Shown here: one piece after another, positions 1 through 13,520 of the stretch
Numbering within the stretch: position 1 is the stretch's first letter
Layout of the letters: each line of letters opens with the position of its first letter
Assembly: GCF_965638725.1 (NCBI RefSeq)
Contig: NC_134970.1
Span: forward strand, 4,345,001 to 4,409,000
Reading direction: 5' to 3'
DNA length: 64,000 nucleotides
DNA from: Aptenodytes patagonicus
Taxonomy: Eukaryota > Chordata > Aves > Sphenisciformes > Spheniscidae
Made by a program: the position numbers and the translations under genes
The notes under the pieces: generated by a model
Databases searched by the model: none
What the model was told of the DNA's origin: nothing
Seen by the model: only the letters and a program-made list of their open reading frames with translations

Positions 1-975
1 TCTCTGCCTTGCAAAGAAAAAGGGTTGGACATCCACGGCCACCTTCTGTCTCTAATGCTGGTGCTGCTATACAATGAAGAAATTGTTGGCTGCGTTTTAC
101 CTAAATAGCAGAAAAAAGGGTGTGTGTGCGTGCGCTGGTGGCTGTATCAGATTACACAAGAGAGCCCACATTCGGCAAGAATTACAGGGGATTTGGTGGT
201 GGTTGAGCAACTGTGCGGAGAGCAGGACTGACTTCTGGGTCCAGACGGCACCGAGATGTGACATCTGAGGCTCTTGGCTTGGTTTGAGGGCATCTCGCCT
301 GTAGGTCGGAGGGTGGCTGCATGGGACAGAGAAGCACCCTTCTGTCTGTCTGGGAGTGCACTGGGCACGTGAAAGCGTAAACTGAAGTGTGTCACGTACA
401 AATGACCATGGTAATTGTATAAGAGCTTGTGCGTAAGGGATCAGGTCCATAACAGCAGGACTTCTGTGCGTGTTACATGGCTGTGAGCTCTGCTGATTTA
501 CTCCACCTGAGGACCTGTCCCAGAGCGTGTCCACAGGTGGGAGTGCAGGACAGAAGGAGCCCGCTGGGTGTACGAGGGTGTCCCTGCCATGACGGTCCCC
601 CGTGCACAGTTTAACACAACATTGATTAACCAGATGCTTTCGGTGGTCACCTGTACACTAGCGTTTTGGCTAAAATTCGCTGGAAACCACTTGAACCCAA
701 AATAAAGACATTACATAAGCATGTTAAAAAGAAAAAAGCTAGAAATCAATTTCCGTTAGTAAGCTGTCTGCAAGGGATGGGAAATTAAACACTAATTTAC
801 TTCAGTTATGGGTCATTACCTGAATTTCATGGCCAGAGGCAGAATTGCTGGTTCCTAGCAGAATGCGATATTACTATTATAACATGGAACCAATGAGATC
901 TTCTGTTTACTGGGCTCAGAAGGAAATTATTTTTTGTGGGAGGAGAAATAAAGAAAAAAAAAAACAGTGTAAAGG

Positions 976-1016
976 GACAGATTTTCAGCTAGCATAAATC
1001 AATGCAGTGCTATTGC
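976..1016 (+). repeat. Partial copy of an old palindromic repeat
   Basis: The stretch shares the core GCATAAATC...GCAGTGCT with the fuller copy at 2435-2520 in the same orientation. It resembles one arm of an old amniote interspersed hairpin element whose arms read like 'CAGCTGGTGTAAATC'. Only the left arm is visible here. The family name was not determined. Confidence 0.4.
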
Positions 1017-2434
1017 AGTGGTGTGTTTATATAGTGTAATTGCCACTTTGAAATAACAGATGCAGCACACATTAATCAAGCAGCAGCCACCTGCATGTCC
1101 TTTCTGAGTCTGTTGCTATTTGCGATTGGAAACTTCTGTCATGCAACGATGCAGCTACTATATGCGACTGAATGGTTTCCATTGCAGTCAGCCACTTCTC
1201 CACTGAAGCGGTCATCATGCAGATTGCTGGGTAGCATTGCCTTCACCAGGCTTTGGCAGCCTGGTCAGAAAACAAGCAGTTTGACAGTTTTTAGTTGGTA
1301 GTATCTCCTTCCCTGGGCTTGAGCACAAAACCATGATTACTGGTTTGCTTGGCATATAGCAGTTGTATTCCCAGGCCATTTTAGAGTCTAATATGCTGGA
1401 AGAATTAAAAACTAAGGGTCAAATCACAAGGATCTCGGTAAATCTGTGAAGCTGGGGTTGATGCTGCATGACTGGGGAACAGCAAATGCAAAGAGGAAAA
1501 ACCAGCAGAGGCAATTACAGGCCTAAAAGTTATGTATCAGTCTTACTCAAGCTTTAGAGCAAAGAAAGGGAGAATCAAAGACATGGAGATACCTGGAAAA
1601 ATGGGATAATAGGTAACAGCTTTGCCCAAAGTGGATCACAGCAGGCTGGATGCCATTGCCTGGGCAGATGTCTGTTTCCTAAGCAAGAAGTTGTGGTACA
1701 CCTCAGTGGTCTGGACTTCTGAATAGCATCTGTTACGGTGTTTATTGGGTAATGATTAAGTTGAAGACGCTGGCAGATGGCAGGAGGGCTGCCGGGCAGA
1801 TAGGCCGAAGAGACAGCGAGAGGGAGCGCAGAAAGACAAGGACCGGGTTTGGGAAGAGTCTTTGGTGGCACTAACCAGGGATCAGTACTGGGACCCAGAG
1901 TGATTTTAAATATAGTACGAGCACGTGCACAAACACACCGGGACAAGCGTGTGTGCATGCCCCAGGCCTCCCCTTCTGTATGTGAGCACACGCCACGGGA
2001 GGGAACAGTCCTGCAATAAAACGGAAAGACTTTCTCTAGCACCACACTGGTTTTCCTCTGTTGCCACAGATTTATGTCTCAATATTTCTGGTTTGAATAA
2101 TGTTACAGTAATACAAGATGAGGTAATACTACCTCTTAGTAAAATCATTCCTATACTATGTCTTGGTATGCTTCTGATTATTAAAGTAATATTACTGCTG
2201 GGTTGCAGATCACTGCCGTATCACTGCAATGTGTTTTCATGAAAGAAAAGACATGGGAGAAGTGAGTTACACAACTGTGTTTGTTTTCCTCTTCTTAGCA
2301 ACCTTTGCACATTGTCCCAAGAGGTTCTCAGTCTATGCAAGATTAATTGCCCAAATATAAAAGCCCTGTTAACCTGAATATATTATTGAAAAACAGTGTA
2401 TTTCAATCTGCCCTAGTTTTGAAAATAGAGATGC

Positions 2435-2520
2435 CGGGTCAGCTCCTGGCATAAATCTGCAGTGCTCCTCAGAAGCCAGCAGAGCTTCTCTGATTTACAT
2501 CAGCAATAAAGTCGTCCTGG
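2435..2520 (+). repeat. Degenerate palindromic interspersed repeat
   Basis: The left arm (about 2444-2468, containing GGCATAAATCTGCAGTGCTCC split over the line end) and the right arm (about 2481-2504, containing GAGCTTCTCTGATTTACATC) are imperfect reverse complements, separated by a short middle. This hairpin form recalls old interspersed repeats of amniote genomes. No transposase or target duplication is visible. Confidence 0.4.
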
Positions 2521-5500
2521 TTTGTCTGTCACTGATGAGAGAGCGAGCGCGCTCGCCGAGCTGCCGTAAAGGACGTGGCGGTAGCCAGGAAGGAAACTTC
2601 ATGGCAATCGCCATCTTCTGAACAACTCAAACCTGCCAGCCTTGACATTGCAAAATAAAATGTTTCATTTTTCAGTATGAAACACCATTTAAAAAAAAAA
2701 AATCCCCTAGTTTTATTTCTAATGAATAAAAGCTTGTCTTTAAAAGTTTTCAGTTACGTTGAAATAAGAATTCCGGATAATACGAAATGATATAGGAATT
2801 TCCAGCTGGTCACTTGTTTTTTTTCCCAGGTGGGCTGAGGTGGTCCTGGGCAGGCCAGGGCAAGAGCTCACAGCCCCTCAAAGCCTGGATGTGGATTGCT
2901 CGGTGAGCCGAACCTTGCAGCTTGAATTTCCACCCTCTCGCCAGTAGAGGGAATTTTAAAACAGATCTTTCTTCGGATTAAAGTCCAGTTTTCAGTCTGT
3001 TAAAAAGTACTGCCTGCAGGACACTGCTGTATCTGGATGCACAGGGGCATTGGCCCTTCTGTAAGGCACAAGGTCCTTTCTCGGTCCTGGCTGATTGCAG
3101 CTAATCACAGGAACAAACGCGGTTGTGAGATGAACAGCAGAAAAGGCTCTTTAATTTTTTAGGGCTCAGCCTTTGATTTCTCTCTGCCCGCGGGGAGGAG
3201 CAGGCGCATGCCAGCTCCCTGCTGCCGCCCATGGGGGGCTCGCCTGGCTCTCCCGTGGCTGGGGTCTCTGCAGCCCGCAGGGCTCTGTTGGCGGCCAGCT
3301 GTGAACGGAAAGGTCAGGCTGAGTTTCGAGGTAAATTTTGAATATTGGGGCTTCCCATAGCGCTGCTTGTTTGTCGGTAGCAGAGCTGGCGAGGGCTGGT
3401 GTACAGAGCTGCCCACATGTGATAACCGTAAGGGGAATGGTTCTGTCTTATCTGCACGCAGAAGTTGCACCTCAGTAGCCAAAAGAATAAATTTTAACGG
3501 ACACAGTTCAACACCTTCTTTCATGTTAGGAGGAGCTTAGTGTGGGGATAGGCAGATGACTGCAAGCAGTTAAGTTATGCAGCTTAACAAATTACCACTC
3601 TCTAGCTGAGCCTCTTTAATTAACCACATGCATAGACCCAGCCCAGCACTAATGTGACATAAAATATTTTGCCTTCAACTACCATGACCAGTAATATCTG
3701 CTTTACTAGAGTACTTGGTAGCACTAATTTTGACCTGCAGCAGTCAAATCGGCGAGAGCACATAACTCTGGTATCCCTGACCACACCGTGCCATGTCGTC
3801 CACTCGTGTTGCGTGGTGCACAGTGGGATGCTGGGCTTCTGGCACTGCGAGGATGGCACTTGGGGATGTGCAGAAAGGGCTGGCTTTTTGTCGCAGAGGA
3901 CTCAGCCCTTGCATCAGAAAAGAAAAAGCTGCAGAAATGGTACAAAGTCACTGGCAGGGTGTTGTATTGCAGTGGGTTAAGTGTTATCACAACTCAGCTG
4001 CTTAGTTATGTCTTACTAAGTCATGATCGCAACCCTTGTATTAATGTCAGATTGGGGTATCGGGTTTAAAGTGAGCCAGAATAATAGTGTTCACAAAGGA
4101 TTTTATAATGCCTTAATATAGCAGTTTAAAATGCATTTCAAGGTCTTTCCTACATGCAGAGTTAATTGAGAAAAGCTATTGCAGTTTCAAGTGATGCTCT
4201 CACTTAAATCAAGTTCACTTTCATGTGCTGATGTGCCCTAAATTACACTGGTGCAGATTTCCAGCCAGGCAAGGCTTTGTAGTAAGGGCATGATGTTCAC
4301 CAGTTATGAAAAAATTGGGGAGAGGGTTTTCCTGCTGGTACTTTCAGAGGAAAGCCAGAAACTGAGGGGCAGCACGTAGCTCCCTGAGGTCTTAAAAAAG
4401 CAATAGATAACCTCTGGACCCTTAGCTGTGTTTTCTGCAACTATAAGGAAAGTTCTCGGATATTTCCCCACCCAGGTGGTTCAGGTAGTGAACTGGGAAA
4501 GTAAGACAAGCACCCGCAACAGGCATCGAATGGTGAACTCCAGTAGACTGGATGCCTCTTATTCCTGGAGCAGGATGGCATAACCCTTTCTTGCACACAC
4601 CCTAGCTAACTCGGGCTCCTGGCTGTGATTTATAACTTACCTTTCCCTCCCGCTAATGCAGCATTGCTGAGCTGGCAGCGAGAGGAGGTCAGGGTCCTTC
4701 CCAAGGGCTCTTCCAGGTTTGGGAGGTCTGTCAAGCCCTTGGCTTGCCCAGGGCTCAGGAAGCACAGAACCTGGAAACAAGCTTTGTCCAGGCATTAGGG
4801 AAGGCATTAGTCAGCCTGCAAGGCTTTTATTGCTGGTGATTATGAAGAAGAAAGGGACCAGCTGTCTTGGATTTTCAGTGGAAGGAGTTTTCCACCCTAA
4901 TTTATTAATTCAAGGCTTCCGCATGACCTGGGAAGTAACATTACCTCTAAATCTGCATTTATTGACTTTTTTTTCAGTTCAGGCCAAGATTAGATTGGCT
5001 GAGAAACACATATCCAAGTATTTTTGTTGTTCTTTTAATGGAAATGCCTTTTTTACTAGGAGAGAAAACTTCAGTGACTGCTTCTTTTTGGTCTAAATAT
5101 TTTTTCTGAGAACTGTGAATCTGTCAAAATGCATCAAAACAATGCTTTGAGAAGATTTTGTTAGGAGAAAAATTATGGTTTTCTTCTGTGTTTTTTCAGT
5201 CATAGCAGAAATAGAAAGCAAAAAGGTGAAAGAACACAGGGCCCAGAGGGAATTCTTAGCAAAGGGAAAAAAAGGGTAAAGATTCTGCAGAAAACCAAGG
5301 TATCCTTTTCTTGAGTTAACAGCTCTAACCTTGGTGTTATTCTTATTTACGACCTCCATTTGGGGTTTTGTTAGTGTCTGTTTTTCTTTATTTTTTTCCC
5401 AGCTGTAGAGATGCGTGAGTAACGTGAATATTGCCTCTTGCAGCGCCCTCTCCAGAAGGCTGCAGCCAGTTGTGAAGGGGAGCAGATGCTTCACATCTGA

Positions 5501-8500
5501 GCACCTTCCAGGTAGGGACAGCAAGTGGATCACAGTGTCCGTTCCTGATGCCCTTCTCTGGTGGCTCTTAAGGTCAGTTCCTCAGCAGCTGGGGTGGTTC
5601 TTACTGCGGTGGCTTTACCCCTGGCATGATGGTCCGCACAAACTTGTCGCAGCAGAAGCCTCTGCAGGAGCGTGGTTTTTTCCATTCAGCAGCAGAGGAG
5701 TTGCCAGCTGCAAAGTCTAGAAGGGATGGAGCACAACGCTTCTGCTGGGAATGATGCTCAGTCGTGTTTTCCCCGACGACATCTGCATCAGGGAGTAACA
5801 AAGATGGGGATGCAGCAGGAATAACGCTGCTTGCAAATAACAAAATGAGCATCTATGAATTGCTTTAAAGGCAAGGCTCAAAGTCTGAACAAGCTGTAGA
5901 GTGCCAGAATTTTGCTGTCTTCATGGGTCTCACATGCGCCACCTGCTAAAAATGACTCATTTCTTCTTGGAAAGCTGTCCTGCTGCCTTGGCAAAGCCTT
6001 GCGGCTTGGTGCCTTGATGGTAGGATTGCTTTATTTTTAAGGAAATGCAGCTGAGCCATGGTCATTACATGTGTTGCCATTGTTTAGCTGCAGACTTTTG
6101 CAAGAAGATCGCAAGGAAAGAAGGGTTGTGAAACATCTTGTGCTACTTGTGTGCTGGCACAGAGTTCAAAGAAGGTGCCATCTGAGCCATGTAGACCTCA
6201 TCCAGTTTCAGCTTTCTGACCTTTGGTCCAGGTTCTGCAGCGTAAGTGTAGAACAACCCCAGCTAAATCACGGGTGTAAATCCCCCCTAGACGAGCACAG
6301 TCAGCACATGGTAAATGCCAGGGTACTTCCCTGGACTATTCTGGTGAACAAGTCAATGGGCAGAGACATGGTTCAAGCAAATGTGAGGGCATTTGTGGAG
6401 AGAGGGAGTTCTGAATTAGAAATGCGACTTGTATAAAGACAGTGTTATGGTTTGGTCTCCTTCAATGACTCGTATAAGGAGAAAACTGAATTTATTGCTT
6501 GCTTTGTGCTGAATCAGGTCTTCTAACTTTAATAGAAGAGGTTCCTCCTTTTACAACAGTGATCCATCCAAGGGCATTGAATTACTGCAGTATTCCCCAC
6601 AGCCATCTGATGATAAGGGTATGTCTAAATGGTATATTGAGTGCAGACATGAAATTGCTCTGCCAGAGCTCTTGCTATCTGGACAGACTCCAGCTTTGAT
6701 CCAGAAAGCTGTACGACTGCCAGGAAAGCAGAGCAGAGCCCAACTTCATACGTGTCAGAACGATCATGTCTGCTGGAACAAGCTCATCTCATCCCATGGT
6801 GTAACTGATAGACGTACCTCCAGGGTTGTCTTCTCTTGAATTTGCCCAGACCACCACAATTCATGGAGATTGTTCAGGGAAAGTCAGGGAGATCTGGGAA
6901 TAAGGAATAAATTGGAGAAGAATCCACATCTCTGGCTGCCAATTCACAGGATGGAAAAAACCACTGGCTTAGTAAACTGTTTGCTGCAAGCTATTCTCAC
7001 AGCGCTGCCACAAAGGCGCTACTGCTGTCGGAGGTGCTAGTGCCAGTTCATGTCGATCATGGGGTTTTACTGCTACACGTGTTCCCCTTTCAGCTGGGAG
7101 ATCAAAGTCTGTTTCCTTCAATTCATTTGTGTCAATGCAGCCAGGTCCCATGTGGAATCCCAGATATCAGTGGTAGAAATGATGCGTGAGATGAATGGAT
7201 GTGAACAAGCCCTTGGGAGGAAGCGTATCCCTGACATTGTAATGACAGCGTGCTGAATCTTAGCCAGGGGCTGAGATTCTTCAAACACATGCCAAATGAA
7301 GGAAACCTGCCTGGGAGCGAAGGATTTTTGTTTAAAAAATTAAGATGATAAAAACAAGTGTGATTTCCCAGCTCCGGCCCACTCCCATTTCCTATCCTGG
7401 AAATTAACTAGAAAAAAAACTTTATTTCTGCAAAACTCTGGGTGGTTCAGAGTTTGACCCAGTTTCAGAGATAAGGTACTTGTCTCAAATACCAGATCTA
7501 GATCTAGATTGCTACCAGATCTTGGATTCTGGTTTAGGGTCAATTCTACTTGAATGGCAAAAGGCAAATACTTCAATTGGCCTTAATATTTTTTTTGTAA
7601 TTTAATTAGGAGCTTGATCTGGTTTTGGGGCAGGACACAAAGTGGATTACAGGAGCAGCTGGCTCTTTATAATTAGGGCCATTTATCTTTTGTTAAAGTT
7701 TAACCTTTACTTGCACAGAGAGGCAGTGACAGCAAGGGACAGAGCTTCAGCAGTGTGTTTTTGTGTGCAGTGTCAGGTCAGCCAGGTATGCGCAAGATTG
7801 CGTGACTGGCAATACTCTCATCTTGCTCGAATCTCACTGCAGCGATCCCAAAGTACCAACTGGCAACTGTGTCATACGGCTGTTTATAGAGACCAGGAAC
7901 TAGAGGGTAAATATTTATTTAGATTCCGATGCTTAATCTGCTACTGGCTGATTGTGTGGAAAGCCTGAGCCCCCACTCTTTCTACAGCAATTTATAACCA
8001 GAGCCTTCATCTCCTCTCCTTCTCCCAACACTGCCATACACATTCCACAGGATTAATTCTGCAGAAAATGGGCATGGCCTGGGTTCAGACCCTCCGGCGC
8101 CTTCTGGTCCCAGACCATCCTGGCAGGCATCCTGCCCTCTGTCTCTCCTCCCTCATTTTAACTGACTGGCATTCGGAGGTAGAAATTGCAAATCCACGCA
8201 GCCAGGGTGCATGAAGGGTAATGGCACGAAGCTGTCATTGCTCTGTCGGATAGACAGACTTGTTCGCAATGACGTGGGATGGGACAGAGCAGCGGATGGG
8301 AGCTGTGGAGTCACTTGGATTTATCGCTAAGCTGGCTGAACAACGACAGCTGTGCTGTTCTGCAGGCTGTCAAGGCAGAGCCACCCCTGTTGTAAAACCA
8401 CCTCTGTTACATCGCAGAGTCCTACAGTAACCATAAATCCTGCCACTGCCCACCCCTCTCCTTTTCTCAGCCAGAACAACAGATATATATCAAGGGTGGG

Positions 8501-9634
8501 GACAGGGAGACTGGAAGGATGTGCCATGTTCATCAGCAAGGACTGATGGAGACAACATCTCCCATGCCCCACCGCAGTCACCGGGGGCTGCCCTGGGCTC
8601 GGTGCCTCCCACCGCAACCAGTGACCAAGAGACTGGGGCTCCGAGGGGAGGTTCCTCCCAGCCCCAAAAGCGAGGGCTGATAGTGAGCAGTGCTGGAGGA
8701 GGGAAGGCGTCAGCAGAAGTGGCTGCAGGTGGGGATGACTGGGGGGCTGTTAGGACAGGTGGGGTGTGGCCGGGCTTATTAGCGAGGAGTGTGCTCATTA
8801 ACAAGGCACGTGGTCCTAGCTGTCACACCCCACGCAGTGGTGTTAAAGCATCCCGTCCCCCTAACATCACCTGCTTCTTTACCCGTTACAGATGCTGCTG
8901 GAGCTCTGCAGTGCCGGTAGGCATGGTTGGTGGAAGCTGGCGTCCAGACTGGCCCTGCAAGGGGTGAAAAGCCAGGTGAGCAGCAAGGTTTGTCTCTGAG
9001 CAAAAGAGAGCGGTGCAGGAAAGGGAACAATCGAGGGCAGCTTGGAACAAGCTCATGTTCTGTCTTGGTGCGTGAAAAGAGAGCAGCTGAAAGTGGCATA
9101 GCCTGGGGATCTGGGCTGGTATTTGGGAAAAGTAGCCCAGGACAGTGACAGTTGCAGGACCCCCAGTTTTCCATCTTTGTGCCCACCCTAGTTCCGCTTA
9201 GCAATGTGAGTCCTCTGTGCAGTCAGCTGGAGTTGTTAGCCAGCAGGAGGTATTGCTGTCATCCCAGTACAGGACAGTGGTAGCACCTCCCCATCTTATA
9301 TGTGTTGGGCTTTTCTGATAAGAACACGTGTTTCCCTTTCATTTGCTGGAGTGTTTTATGGCAGTTGAGAATCCTGTTGTACTCCTCTGTAATGGACTTT
9401 TCATTTGCAATTTCCTATCCTTATTGTTTCCTGCTAGGGAGGTGTGGACACATCAGAGATAAGATCCTTAACTTCTGGGCAGGTCAAGCAGCTGATCAGA
9501 CCGCAGATTACTACAGCGGTCTCTTCTTCATCCCCGCAGCATCTGCTGCAAAGGCGCTATTTCTCAAGGATGGCAAAACAAGCTTCAGCAGCAGATTTCT
9601 CTCCCTATCTAGCTCTTCATGCTAGAAAAAGTGT

Positions 9635-9715
9635 AAGAAGGCCTGGTATGCCAAAACTAATGGGGCAACTGAGACTAAATAGCTTGTGCAAATTTGTGCA
9701 GGGGAACATATAATG
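9635..9715 (-). mobile_element. Possible MIR/CORE-SINE fragment
   Basis: The plus strand reads like the reverse of the MIR 3' part ('...GGGCAACTGAGACTAAATAG'). In MIR this is the antisense of 'CTCAGTTTCCTCATCTG'. The match is short and weak. Confidence 0.25.
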
Positions 9716-12714
9716 CACCCAAGAGCTACCCAGAGCACCCTGCAAAGGAGTACAGCTTCTGGAAAAAAACCCTCAACACAGCCAGGAAAAGAGTTTGTAC
9801 TGCATGTACCATTTTTATTTTCACATATATATATATTACATCACTTTAAAACAGAATATTTGTGAAAGAAATATTTTTTCAGGTAAAAGCAAACCACCAT
9901 GTTCCACACAGCCCCTTTGCCTGCCATTTAAAGATGACCTGGGGAAAGGCTGGCCTGCAGACAGAGCTCGTTCCCCATCTCCCTGCTGCTACTGGGACAA
10001 CCTGTGGTCTTCCTCTCCTCCTCCCCCTGGAAAGAAAAGGTGTTTACCAGTCCCTTCCCTCCAGAGTCAGTGCAAAGCATGCTTTATTGCTCCATCATAT
10101 ACCCCGTCCCCTTCCTGCAGTGCTGGGAGACTGGGGCTTCCTAGAGGGATGGAGGAAGGAGCTGTGTGAAACACCATGCGCTTTGAAATTGTGAAAAAAG
10201 CAAGGAAGAACCAGAATAACGATAGTGTGGTTTCAAGTATATGTGTAAAAACCCATCACACAGAGCTTCACAGAAGGCTGCCACCAGTCCTGACTATGAA
10301 GAGACTAGTGTCTCTGGGGGAGTGCTGGCCCCGCTGCACCCCGTGTTTGGCAGAGATGGCTCGGGGTTTGGCTCGCAGCGTGAGGAATGGCTAGAAGGGA
10401 GAGGTGGTTCTGACAAGCAAACTAATAGCTCAGGCAGATTCCTCCATCCAGAGGGAAAGAGCTGGGAGAGGGGGGGAGTAAATGAGACTCTTCCTTCAGG
10501 CTCTGCCGCTTTTTCTATGCACCCGTTATAACCTTCTGGATGAAATTCCTCTGCCCACCCTCCCGAACACACACGCTTCTGCTTGAACCAAGAGTTTTCT
10601 GTCTGGACAACTCCCTGTGCTATGTTCTCTTAACACCTCTCCTGGGGTAGCCTCTTGCACAAAGAAATCCTCACCAACCCCCCTTTCTTCCCTGCACCCC
10701 TTGAGATGTAGGGAGAGGGCAGAGAAAGGCACAAGGAACCACGGTGCCAAGCTCACGGCCTCGAGTGGGGCTGCGATCAGCTGCCCTGACTTGCATCCAC
10801 GTATGGCTCCTCCAGCCCTGGGGACTGGCACCGCTACCTGGACAGCCTGCATCCCTCTTTGCTACTTCTGGGGTGCATCTCAGCCTTCGCTGAGCACTGT
10901 GATGCTGAAACCATCCCATCTGTTGATCCTGGGGCTGGGTGGAGAAGGGAATAGCACAAGCCTTTCTTTGGTTCCTCTCCCTACCCAGTCTAGGAGTGAG
11001 CAGACCAGGTAGGCACTGGTACCAGTGGGTGCAGCTAAGTTGCAGGCATCACAGAGAGCCAGTCCTTCCTCAGATGCAACTCCAGCTTGGGTCTCTGATG
11101 CTAGAAAAATGGCATGCTTGCTCAGCAGCTGTCCACCAAACCCTGCAGTGATTTAGGTAGCCCTGCTTTGAGTGGGGGTGAGACTTTCCTTCCAGCCCAA
11201 ATGATTCAGTGAACGATCCTCGTGAACAGCCATGGCAGAGCCTTCTCCTCATCTTCTGCCTTCATTTTTGAGTTGAGGGCTTCCCACCTGTGTTTCCCTC
11301 GCTCACCAGGGGAAGAAGGCAAAGCCCCGGGGGCAATCATCCCCAGTAGCACCACAGTGGCTAGGAAGGTGGCAGCAGGGAGAGCCTGCTGTTCAGTGCA
11401 TTAGATTGGCTTGCTTTTGTACAAGGTACAACACGTGACTGGGTTGGTGGTTAAACGAAGTTTACACTGATTAAAAAATACTGTAGTTGATCAGGGCTTT
11501 ATCTGTGCAGAATAAACCAGTTGATTCTAAGAATGTAGTTTTATTTAGAGCTCTTACTTCTATAGCAGAGATGTACTTTTTTGTAAAAATGGCTCCTGGC
11601 ACTGCCAGTCCCAGAGCAAAAGCCTTCTGCATATAGTCAAGGTGGCCTGTGTCCAGGCCCCCTGCCCAAACTCTGCTGAGTGGGGCTTCGAGGTAGATAC
11701 CCGCTGCGGCTCTCTAGAGAGGGCCCACCAACCCTACAAAAAGCATCAGCTTCTGGGGAGGGCCGAGCCTTCTCATCTTGGTCTGCTTTGAGCCCAGCAA
11801 ATCCAACCCTGCTTTCGCCTGTTCCTGCCCCCCTGAAGCACTCGCGCTTTCCCCAACAGCAGCCCAGTACAAACCAGCGATGCCTGCCTTTGCTATGGGT
11901 CGGAGCATGGTGCACACCCACAGCTCTGGGTGCAGATCACAGCTGATGGATACCGAGGTCACCTGGACAAAGAGGGGGCCCTGGAAGGGGGGGTTTCCCC
12001 TTCTGTGGGAGCTCAGCCCCTCTCTGCCTTCGGAGCCAGTACCCAGGTGGCTGTGCCTGCAATGCTGTTGCCATCCAGTGACAGGACACAGTACTACAGA
12101 CCAGTTGCCCATTCATGGTCCCAGTTCAAGCTTTTTTCCGCTTGGTAACCAGTGTCAGGAAGGCTGGGAAAGGTGAGAGCAGAGGGAGATAATATGTTGA
12201 TATCCTGAGACAATCCTCCCTGCAAATCCCCTGAGAAAACAGATAAAATGGAAACTTTCCTTTGCTACAGCACCTATTTTAAAAGTTCCCTTCTCTGTCC
12301 TGGTATCACAGACTATGCTAAGGATTGATCATCTACCATAAAGCTGAAGAATGTTCTTTATTTAAAGTCAGGCCTTACAGCTGAATTTGGTTTGCAAGGT
12401 GAAACACCTTACCTAGAAGATGAGAATAAATTACAAGCAGCATGGCTTTTTGTATAAGCAAAAGTTCTCTCCAATCTGTTAGAGTTCTTGGAGCGTGTCG
12501 GTGAAGTAGTGAATAGAAGCTGATAGGCAGGTTTTTTTTCCCAAGGTCCTCTGAAAAAGTCCTGCTGGAGACACAACCAAACCAGAGAACTAGCCTAGAG
12601 GACAGTGACACGTCAATAATGTAGGTGATTAAGAGAAAACAACAATTAGTATTTAATTTTCATTGTGGCCAAAAGGCTCCATCTGGTGGTGTTTTCACCC
12701 AGAAAAGAAGGTAA

Positions 12715-13520
12715 GGTGTGGGGATGGGAAACTGCAGATGATACGAAGTTGGTTAGACTGGTTCACACCAGAGAAGAGTCTTGAGATCTTGAGGAAATCT
12801 CAAGATCTGCTCAAGATGGGCGAACAGGTGGCACGATGGTAAATCTAGCTGTGTGTGGATAAATGCAAAGAAATACACTTGCAAGGGGACAAATGAGCTA
12901 GGTGGGCATTCAGCTGCTCAAAGAGAGTCAGCACGGCCACAAAACCTGAGCATGGACAATCCCCTGGAGCTTTGTGCTCCTCAGCACAGATAAAACAAAT
13001 AAAGCAACCAAAACAGAGATATATAGAAGAGGAATATTATAGCAAATATTTTAATGCCTTTCTATTAAGCACAGTGCAGGGCACTCCCCCAGGGAAAGGG
13101 ATACCGCAGAAACAGTCAGGGTCAAAATGATAAGCCCAGAAAGACCCTGATATGGAAACAGGCTGAAAGGTTTGATATTCTTATGTTAAAAGAGGCAGGA
13201 ACATGAGGTACATGTTATAAAATTATGGCTGGTCCTGCTAAGCCTCTGCAGCTGCAAGGAGAAAGGACGTAAGGTGTCCTGTCTCCGCTTGGACAGGATG
13301 TGTAGTAACAAGCTTAAACTGCAGCAAGGGATAGGTGTTGAGGGAAAAAAAAAAATCTATCTGAAGGTAAAGATTAAGGTACAAATCAGTGATATGGGGA
13401 GGCAATACTGGAGGCTTTTAAAAGCAGGTTAGACAGATGTCTGTCAGGAACACCTTTGTTACAGTGGGGCAGATGGGCTGCTCTCAAGACCTCTCTGACC
13501 TTCCTTGGGCTCAAGGTGGT
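12715..13520 (+). mobile_element. Old CR1-type LINE remnant (3' end of ORF2 and 3' UTR)
   Basis: At 12734-12751 the codons GCA GAT GAT ACG AAG TTG give ADDTKL, the reverse transcriptase active-site box of CR1-type LINEs (usually FADDTKL; here the Phe position reads Thr). About 85 bases on there is a second CR1-like stretch, including a 'GATAAATGCAAAGAAATACA' string near 12859. The remnant ends around 13410-13510 with a stretch resembling the CR1 3' UTR ('AGGCTTTTAAAAGCAGGTTAG', then a diverged 'GACCTCTCTGACCTTCC'). Stops and gaps break the frame throughout, so it is long dead. It lies in the 3' flank, or possibly the long 3' UTR, of BAK1, antisense to it. Confidence 0.6.
12784..12808. repeat. 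Short perfect inverted repeat
   Basis: AGATCTTGAG (12784-12793) and CTCAAGATCT (12799-12808) are exact reverse complements around a 5-base loop. It lies inside the CR1 remnant and is probably a chance hairpin. Confidence 0.6.

Larger units (their letters stand above)
1..12700. other. Region with no recognised gene, left of BAK1
   Basis: I read both strands for exons bounded by splice sites and for familiar protein motifs and recognised none. The open frames here are short, overlap on opposite strands and lack protein character. AT-rich stretches near 0.6-1.1 kb and 2.0-2.8 kb contain several AATAAA-like strings (for example near 703, 2505 and 2723). These could belong to the 3' UTR of a gene left of the window, but nothing coding supports that. 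Two related palindromic repeat pieces near 1.0 and 2.45 kb are listed separately. A plus-strand frame at 6071-6433 was considered and not accepted. Confidence 0.6.

Noticed and set aside
6071-6433. A 121-codon plus-strand frame with a splice-like acceptor and a strong internal donor (TGCAGC|GTAAGT, about 6241).
   Set aside because: No recognisable protein motif, no matching partner exons in phase, and the flanks look like old repeat sequence. It is more likely chance.
8234-8277. Inverted repeat GTCATTGC / GCAATGAC.
   Set aside because: An 8-base stem with a long loop is expected by chance in a window of this size.
8891-8915. A 25-base plus-strand segment between a good acceptor (TTACAG) and a GTAGGC donor.
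   Set aside because: Too short to judge, with no partner exons.
12357-12362. AATAAA on the minus strand as the BAK1 polyadenylation signal.
   Set aside because: It lies 2.9 kb beyond the stop with the CR1 remnant between. Other candidates exist and nothing decides between them.
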